Assembly: GCA_902790625.1 (NCBI GenBank)
Contig: CADASP010000003.1
Span: forward strand, 1-64,000
From: an uncultured Prevotellaceae bacterium
GTDB lineage: Bacteria; Bacteroidota; Bacteroidia; Bacteroidales; Bacteroidaceae
DNA length: 64,000 nucleotides
Direction: 5' to 3'
In this document: positions 7,588-12,534 of the stretch, in pieces
Position numbering within the stretch: position 1 is the stretch's first letter
Layout: every line of letters begins with the position of its first letter
Program-made: the position numbers and the translations under genes
The notes under the pieces: generated by a model
Databases searched by the model: none
What the model saw: the letters and a program-made list of their open reading frames with translations, nothing else
What the model was told of the DNA's origin: nothing

Positions 7588-8550
7588 TTATTCTGAATGC
7601 TCTTCTGAGCGTGCTGCCTTGTCGAAGTCGTCGTAAGCGTTGACGATGCGGGTGACGAGCTTGTGGCGCACGATGTCCTTCTGCGTCAGCGTCACCATGC
7701 CGATTCCTTCGATGCCGGCGAGGATGTGCAGGGCCTCGATGAGTCCGCTCTTGGCGCGTGGCGGCAGGTCGATTTGCGAGGTGTCGCCCGTGATAATCAT
7801 CTTGGTGTTCCATCCCATGCGGGTGAGGAACATCCTTATCTGCGCCGGTGTGGTGTTCTGCGCCTCGTCGAGAATCACCACGGCATCGCTCAGCGTGCGG
7901 CCACGCATGAAGGCCAGCGGGGCTATCTGTATGATGTGCTTCTCCATCATGTCCTGCAGCTTGGCCTGTGGCAGCATGTCTTCCAGCGCGTCATAGAGGG
8001 GCTGAAGATAGGGGTCAATCTTGTCCTTCATGTCGCCGGGCAGGAATCCCAGCTTTTCGCCGGCCTCCACGGCGGGTCGCGAGAGAATGATTTTCTTGGC
8101 CGTCTTCTCTTTCAGTGCTTTCACTGCCAGCGCGATGGAGAGGTAGGTCTTGCCCGTTCCGGCAGGTCCCACGGCAAACACCATGTCGTTCTGCTGGTAG
8201 GCATCTATGAGCCGCTGCTGGTTTTGCGAGCGGGCCTTGATGGGCCGTCCGCTGATGCTGTAGACCACCACGTCGTCGGGCACGTCGTCGTTGAGGCGTC
8301 GGCCTTTGGTGATGTCCAGGATGTCCTCTTCGGTCAGCGAGTTGAACTTCAGCACATGCTGCCGCATCTTCTCCACGCTCTCCTCGAAGTGGGCCATTTG
8401 CTGTTCGTCGCCCAATATGCGCATCACGTTGTCGCGGGCCACAATACGAAGTTTTGGAAAGAGGGCTTTCAGCATCTGCAGATGGCCGTTGCCCACCCCG
8501 TAGAACACCAAGGGGTCGATGTCTTCTAATACAATATGCTTCTCTGTCAA
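7588..8550 (-). CDS. phoH: PhoH family ATPase
   Basis: A 320-aa cytoplasmic protein of the PhoH-like (YbeZ) family, putative ATPases linked to RNA metabolism and ribosome function. It has a P-loop, GPAGTGKTYLS (about 127-137), a Walker B segment VVILDEAQN, and the sensor region MIITGDTSQIDLP. The N-terminal 100 residues fit the small domain usual in the long form. In many bacteria it neighbours ybeY, which is absent here. A promoter is visible at 8652-8683. Confidence 0.92.
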   Translation of the reverse strand: MTEKHIVLEDIDPLVFYGVGNGHLQMLKALFPKLRIVARDNVMRILGDEQQMAHFEESVEKMRQHVLKFNSLTEEDILDITKGRRLNDDVPDDVVVYSISGRPIKARSQNQQRLIDAYQQNDMVFAVGPAGTGKTYLSIALAVKALKEKTAKKIILSRPAVEAGEKLGFLPGDMKDKIDPYLQPLYDALEDMLPQAKLQDMMEKHIIQIAPLAFMRGRTLSDAVVILDEAQNTTPAQIRMFLTRMGWNTKMIITGDTSQIDLPPRAKSGLIEALHILAGIEGIGMVTLTQKDIVRHKLVTRIVNAYDDFDKAARSEEHSE

Positions 8551-8570
8551 GACTATTACTCTTTTTTTCG

Positions 8571-8640
8571 ATTTGTCGTTTTTCCGTCGTTATAACGTAA
8601 TAACGTGCTGACGTAATGGCGAAATAACGAATGGCGGTTT
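8571..8640. repeat. AACGTTAT/TAACG-type repeat
   Basis: Degenerate short units built from TAACG, ATAACG and GACGTAA motifs. Similar text occurs at 41901-41930 and 57546-57668. It lies between phoH and its promoter, in the leader. Confidence 0.5.
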
Positions 8641-8651
8641 AAATTATTCGG

Positions 8652-8683
8652 CAAAAGTACGAAAAAAAGCGCGTAGCCACAAA
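8652..8683 (-). promoter_or_regulatory. Promoter of phoH
   Basis: On the minus strand TTTG (8680-8683) and TACTTTTG (8652-8659) are separated by 20 bp. The leader to the start codon is about 95 nt. Confidence 0.65.
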
Positions 8684-8698
8684 TAAAGCGGAGTTTTT

Positions 8699-8729
8699 TT
8701 TGTTCGTTGCGAAAATATTGCTACCTTTG
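8699..8729 (+). promoter_or_regulatory. Promoter of tsaC, placing the start codon at the expected +1
   Basis: TTTG at 8699-8702 and TACCTTTG at 8722-8729 with a 19-bp spacer. The ATG begins at 8736, about where transcription should start, so the mRNA may be leaderless. Confidence 0.7.
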
Positions 8730-8735
8730 CCGCCC

Positions 8736-9302
8736 ATGACACAGGAACAAGATATCAAGAACGCCGTGAGCGTTCTGCGGCAGGGTGGGGTGATACTCTA
8801 TCCTACCGACACCATTTGGGGCATAGGCTGCGACGCCACCAACGCCGAGGCCGTGGCCCGCGTATACAACATCAAGCAGCGCGACGACTCGAAAGCGCTC
8901 ATCTGCCTCGTCGACAGCGACGCCCGTCTGCAGCGCTATGTGCGCCAGGTGCCCGACGTGGCGTGGCAGCTCATCGACTGCATCGACAAGCCCACCACCC
9001 TCATCCTCGACGGTGCTGTGAACCTGGCACCGAACCTCATCGCCGCCGACGGCTCCATCGGCATTCGCATCACCAAGGAGCCATTCTCGCACGAGTTGTG
9101 CTTCCGTTTCCAGAAAGCCATCGTGTCCACCTCGGCCAACATCAGCGGCGAGCCAGCGGCGCAGAACTATCGCGACATCGATCCACGGCTGCTGGAGCAG
9201 GTGGACTATGTGTGCTGGAGCCGTCGGCAGGAGCACAAGCCCCACCGTCCGTCGGGCATCATCAAACTGGGCTTAGGCGGCGAGGTGAGCGTGATACGTT
9301 GA
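8736..9302 (+). CDS. tsaC: L-threonylcarbamoyladenylate synthase (TsaC/Sua5/YrdC family)
   Basis: Makes threonylcarbamoyl-AMP from threonine, bicarbonate and ATP, the first step of t6A tRNA modification. The 188-aa protein is one YrdC domain without the Sua5 C-terminal domain. It shows GGVILYPTDTIWGIGCDA near the N-terminus, the KRD-type motif here as IKQRDDSKAL, and the STSANISGEPA segment near residue 130. The ATG at 8736 is preferred over an upstream in-frame codon because the YrdC fold starts there. The stop codon TGA is the first piece of the adjoining TTGAACG heptamer array. Confidence 0.92.
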   Translation: MTQEQDIKNAVSVLRQGGVILYPTDTIWGIGCDATNAEAVARVYNIKQRDDSKALICLVDSDARLQRYVRQVPDVAWQLIDCIDKPTTLILDGAVNLAPNLIAADGSIGIRITKEPFSHELCFRFQKAIVSTSANISGEPAAQNYRDIDPRLLEQVDYVCWSRRQEHKPHRPSGIIKLGLGGEVSVIR

Positions 9303-9424
9303 ACGTTGAACGTTAAACATTGAACATTGAACATTGAACGTTGAATGTTGAACGTTGAACAATTTCTTGTTCGTCGCTTGGCATTCGTCGTTCAATGTTC
9401 AACGTTCAATGTGCAACGTTCATA
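9299..9424. repeat. 7-bp tandem repeat array (TTGAACG/TTGAACA), two opposed blocks
   Basis: About nine head-to-tail heptamers (TTGAACG, TTAAACA, TTGAACA, TTGAATG) fill 9298-9360. A second block of about five units in the opposite orientation (TTCAATG, TTCAACG) lies at 9391-9424. The two blocks can pair. They lie between convergent genes and supply the stop codons of both. Confidence 0.85.
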
Positions 9425-9915
9425 TATTCTTTGGCGTATTCCACGTAGTGGGCGGCGTTGTCGGTCTGCCCGGGACGTGTGGGTTTGATATACTTTGCGG
9501 GCACGCCTCCCCATATCTCGTGGGGAGGTATTTTTGTGTTCTGCAGCACCAGCGCACCTGCAGCCACGATGGCACCCTCGCCCACCTCGCAGCCGTCGAG
9601 CAGTGTGGCGCCCATGCCGATGAGGGCACCGTCGTGGATGGTGCAGGCGTGCACGGTGACGTTGTGGCCGATGGTGACGTCGCTGCCGATGTGTGTGGGA
9701 CCCGTGTCGTGGGTCACGTGCACGCAGCTGCCGTCTTGCACGTTGCTGCGGTCGCCGATGGTGATGGGGGCCACGTCGCCGCGCACCACGGCATTAAACC
9801 ATACCGAGCACTGGTCGCCCATCGTCACGTCGCCCACAATGGTTGCATTCTCGCTGAAATAGCAGTCTTTGCCCCAGCGGGGTGAAAGTCCTTTGTAGCT
9901 TTTTATGAGAGCCAT
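9406..9915 (-). CDS. Gamma carbonic anhydrase family protein (left-handed beta-helix)
   Basis: A 169-aa hexapeptide-repeat protein of the gamma-carbonic anhydrase/YrdA family. Repeats such as NATIVGDVTMGDQ, APITIGDRSNVQDG, THIGSDVTIGHNVTVHACTI and ALIGMGATLLDG build the left-handed beta-helix. The three zinc-ligand histidines are present, one in DGSCVHVTHD and two in VTIGHNVTVHAC. Whether it has carbonic anhydrase activity is not shown by sequence. The last residues (NVAH) and the stop come from the heptamer array. A -7 box (TACCTTTG) at 9945-9952 lies 29 nt before the start. Confidence 0.88.
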   Translation of the reverse strand: MALIKSYKGLSPRWGKDCYFSENATIVGDVTMGDQCSVWFNAVVRGDVAPITIGDRSNVQDGSCVHVTHDTGPTHIGSDVTIGHNVTVHACTIHDGALIGMGATLLDGCEVGEGAIVAAGALVLQNTKIPPHEIWGGVPAKYIKPTRPGQTDNAAHYVEYAKEYMNVAH

Positions 9916-9944
9916 AATGATGTTATGTTCGTTTTTGACGGGTG

Positions 9945-10150
9945 CAAAGGTACGAATAAGCGAGCGAAAAGCAAAAGAAAAGCTGGCTTTTCTTTTCTTT
10001 TCCGAGTAACGAATTTTGCAGGGCCCAAAATGAAGTCCCGAATAACATGCAGAAGCCTCCTAAACAAATTTGTTATATGGAAGCGAAAGTACCTTAGGCG
10101 AAGCCAGAGGTACGAATAAGCGAGCGAAAAGCAAAGGAAAAAGCGCGATA
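9945..10150. repeat. Intergenic region with a direct repeat of about 35 bp
   Basis: The 338-bp gap between the gamma-carbonic anhydrase and the permease holds no gene. GGTACGAATAAGCGAGCGAA and the following AAGCAAA(A/G)GAAAA occur at about 9949-9984 and again at about 10109-10142. The first copy overlaps the -7 box of the left gene (TACCTTTG on the minus strand, 9945-9952). Confidence 0.75.
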
Positions 10151-10219
10151 AAAGACAAGAAGATGCTCGGATTGTGGGAAAAACTTTGGGAAAATCGGTG
10201 GAAAGTCGGAGATTATTCG

Positions 10220-10227
10220 TAACTTTG
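10220..10227 (+). promoter_or_regulatory. -7 box of the permease gene
   Basis: TAACTTTG lies 26 nt before the ATG at 10254. Confidence 0.55.
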
Positions 10228-10253
10228 CCGAAAGATTGATACTGTTGAGTGAT

Positions 10254-11477
10254 ATGAATGACTTTTTTCTGTCGTTTCTGAGGGTGGTTTGCGAGATGGC
10301 TCCCTATCTGCTGTTGGGATTCTTCATAGCGGGGGTGCTGCATGTTTTTGTGCCTCAGAAGTTCTATTCCCGATACCTCTCGAAGCAGAACAAGCTGTCG
10401 GTGCTCTGGGCTGCCCTGCTGGGGGTGCCGCTGCCGTTGTGTTCGTGCGGAGTCATCCCCACGGCCATCGGTCTGCGCAACGAGAAAGCGTCGAAGGGGG
10501 CCATCGCCTCGTTTCTCATTGCCACCCCGCAGACGGGCATCGACTCCATCTTGGCCACCTTCTCGCTCATGGGACTGGGCTTTGCCATTGTCCGTCCTGT
10601 GGCGGCGCTCATCACCGGCATCTGTGGCGGACTGTTAGTGAACCGTCTGGTGCGTGACAACGACACGACGGTCGACACCGCATCGGCGTGCGAGACCGTG
10701 CACGGCAGCAAGCTATGGCGGGTGCTGAGGTATGCCTACTACGAGATGATTCGCGACATTGGCGGTCGGCTCGTCGTCGGTCTGCTGGTGGCCGCGCTCA
10801 TCCAGGTGGCGGTGCCCGACGAGTTCTTCCTCTCCTTCGGCCATCAGCCGTTGCTGCAGATGCTGGTCATCCTGGCCATTGCCGTGCCCATGTATATCTG
10901 CTCCACGGGCAGCATCCCCGTGGCGGCGGCCCTGATGATGAAAGGACTCTCGCCGGGGGCGGCGCTGGTGATGCTGATGGCTGGGCCAGCCGTCAATCTG
11001 GCCTCCATCTTGGTGGTTCACAAGTCCATGGGCCGACGTTTCACCTCCATCTACCTGCTCACCATCGTAGGCTTTGCCGTCATCTTCGGTCTGCTGCTCA
11101 ATGCCACGGGGTGGGAGTTCTATTCCGCTGCCAGCGCTGATGCCTGTTGCATGGGTGCGTCAACTCTGCCCAGTCCGTTCAAGCTGGTGTGTGCCACCGT
11201 TTTAACCCTTTTAATCGTTTATGCTTTAGTGATGAAACTATTTGACAGGTTTAGCAAAAAGACTATAGACCCAGATACGGCGGTCTACAGGGTGGAAGAC
11301 ATGCACTGCAGCCATTGCGAGGCTGCGGTGGTGCGTGCCGTTGAGAATGTTCCGGGAGTGGAGTCGGCCAAGGCCAGCGCTTCGGCGAAGACGCTCACGG
11401 TGAAAGGCCCTGTCACCGAAGAGGCTATCCGCTCGGCGGTGGAAAACATCGGGTATACGTTCAAGGGGAAGGCGTGA
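10254..11477 (+). CDS. SO_0444-type Cu/Zn efflux permease (PF03773) with C-terminal HMA domain
   Basis: A 407-aa inner-membrane permease of the ArsP_1/DUF318 family. About eight membrane segments are visible, with the family motif PLPLCSCGVIPTA (C63, C65) after the second helix and the mirror motif VPMYICSTGSIPVAAAL in the second half. The last 66 residues are a heavy-metal-associated domain with the copper-binding motif MHCSHC (C352, C355), also found in copper chaperones. A two-domain protein like this is usually called an SO_0444 family Cu/Zn efflux transporter. The start is the ATG at 10254, just after a -7 box; a TTG 18 bases upstream is less likely. No regulator is adjacent. Confidence 0.85.
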   Translation: MNDFFLSFLRVVCEMAPYLLLGFFIAGVLHVFVPQKFYSRYLSKQNKLSVLWAALLGVPLPLCSCGVIPTAIGLRNEKASKGAIASFLIATPQTGIDSILATFSLMGLGFAIVRPVAALITGICGGLLVNRLVRDNDTTVDTASACETVHGSKLWRVLRYAYYEMIRDIGGRLVVGLLVAALIQVAVPDEFFLSFGHQPLLQMLVILAIAVPMYICSTGSIPVAAALMMKGLSPGAALVMLMAGPAVNLASILVVHKSMGRRFTSIYLLTIVGFAVIFGLLLNATGWEFYSAASADACCMGASTLPSPFKLVCATVLTLLIVYALVMKLFDRFSKKTIDPDTAVYRVEDMHCSHCEAAVVRAVENVPGVESAKASASAKTLTVKGPVTEEAIRSAVENIGYTFKGKA

Positions 11478-11507
11478 TGTCAAGGCACACTACGCCCCGT
11501 GAAAATT

Positions 11508-11562
11508 TGGAGCACGACTTTTTCCAAAAAGTCAACGCCTTTTTTTAGAAAGTCGCGCTCCA
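11508..11562 (+). terminator. Hairpin followed by T-run after the permease
   Basis: TGGAGCACGACTTT (11508-11521) pairs with AAAGTCGCGCTCCA (11549-11562), one mismatch in 14, and is followed by TCTTTTTT. An AAAAAGTC / TTTTT segment lies in the loop. This probably ends transcription of the permease gene. Confidence 0.6.
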
Positions 11563-11672
11563 TCTTTTTTGTGATTATCTACCATCGAGTGGCTAAGACG
11601 CTGAAAGTTGCGGGTAGGCGGGCAAAATTCTTGCCAGCAAGACCTATGGTCGGGCGGGGACGATGATGAATG

Positions 11673-11833
11673 CAGAAGCCCCGGCGGGTCGATGGAATAC
11701 AGGCAGGGGCATCGCCCCTGTAAAACCCAGAAGAGTGGCAGAGTGGTCTGTCGCCCCTCCGGGGCTTTCGTTCCGCCTACTTTTACAGGGGCGTTGCCCC
11801 TGCCTGTATTCCGCCGCCCCTCCAGGGCTTCTG
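11673..11833. repeat. Imperfect inverted repeat, two 53-bp arms
   Basis: The left arm begins CAGAAGCCCCGGCGGG and ends CCCCTGTAAAA (11673-11725). The right arm is its imperfect reverse complement (11781-11833). A spacer of about 55 bp lies between. No gene is seen. Confidence 0.8.
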
Positions 11834-11994
11834 AGGCGAATCCCTAAAGCATGTAAATTGCATTCAGCGCCTTTTGAAACTGTCCCAACGCCTAACAAAG
11901 TTTGTAGGGAATGGCGCGTGTTGGGAAAAGAATGGCGGTTGGCGAGGATATGTTAGCCCCTGGCAGGGAAAAGATGCATCGTTTTTTGGTTTTT

Positions 11995-12048
11995 CGCGGC
12001 CGCCGCCATCATTGGCAGCGGCCGCTGCCAATGATGGCGGCGGCCGCG
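11995..12048. repeat. Perfect 54-bp palindrome with three GCGGCCGC sites
   Basis: The sequence from 11995 to 12048 equals its own reverse complement at every position. It contains the GCCGCCGCCATCATTGGCAG half and a central GCGGCCGC. A third half-related unit follows to about 12075. The same family occurs at 43690-43779. Confidence 0.9.
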
Positions 12049-12164
12049 AACGATGATGGCAGCGGTCGCTGCCTACCGATTTTTAGACCTTGTGTCTATC
12101 CTATGGCTTCTTACTAACTCGTAATACCTATTTTCTTGCTCCTCACTCTTCATTCCCACCCCCC

Positions 12165-12402
12165 ATAAACGAAATGCTGCGACCCTCCCGAGCCGCAGCA
12201 TTTACAAGCCTATGTTTAACTAAAAATCCTTTTCTCTTAAAGAAATTTTCAGCCCCACAATAGGACTAAAAATTTGAAAGTTTAAAAGGGAGCTTCACAG
12301 CGACCTCCTGTTACCCACAGTTGAAAACTTTCTTTTACCAATAACTAAAAACCTAAAACTATAAATATTACTACTAACCTAAAACAATCTATTAACCTTT
12401 TG
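12165..12402 (-). ncRNA. Candidate structured small RNA (6S-like / Bacteroidales-1 type?)
   Basis: A complete transcription unit without an open frame. The -7 box TAACTTTG is at 12409-12416 on the minus strand, and the predicted start is near 12402. The terminator-like hairpin is AAATGCTGCG paired with CGCAGCATTT (12172-12203). Between them lie several foldable parts: GAAAGTTT pairs with AAACTTTC around an inner GGAGGTCGCTGTGAAGCTCC; AAATTTTTAGTCC pairs with GGGGCTGAAAATTT; TTTCT-TTAAG-AGAAA is a small hairpin. Length is about 200-235 nt. The promoter-to-terminator layout resembles what I recall of the Bacteroidales-1 motif, which may be a 6S-type RNA, but I could not match it base by base, so the family is open. 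Confidence 0.5.
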
Positions 12403-12408
12403 ACGGTG

Positions 12409-12416
12409 CAAAGTTA
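12409..12416 (-). promoter_or_regulatory. -7 box of the candidate small RNA
   Basis: TAACTTTG on the minus strand, with a TTGC about 20 bp upstream as a weak -33 element. It lies 119 bp past the end of the GH43 gene. Confidence 0.5.
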
Positions 12417-12534
12417 CAACGTTTTTGTGTTTTATGCAATACTTTTTGCAGGAAATATGCACAAAACTGCGCCGTTCTTGACGAAAATCAATCAAAACGC
12501 TGTCGTAATGGTCGTTATGAGCCATTTTGGGGCC

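Noticed and set aside
9299..9424. Heptamer array considered as a CRISPR array
   Set aside because: Units are 7 bp with no spacers.
12165..12402. Small RNA considered as tmRNA, RNase P RNA or SRP RNA
   Set aside because: No tRNA-like ends, no tag reading frame, none of the RNase P conserved blocks, and no SRP GGAA-loop helix.
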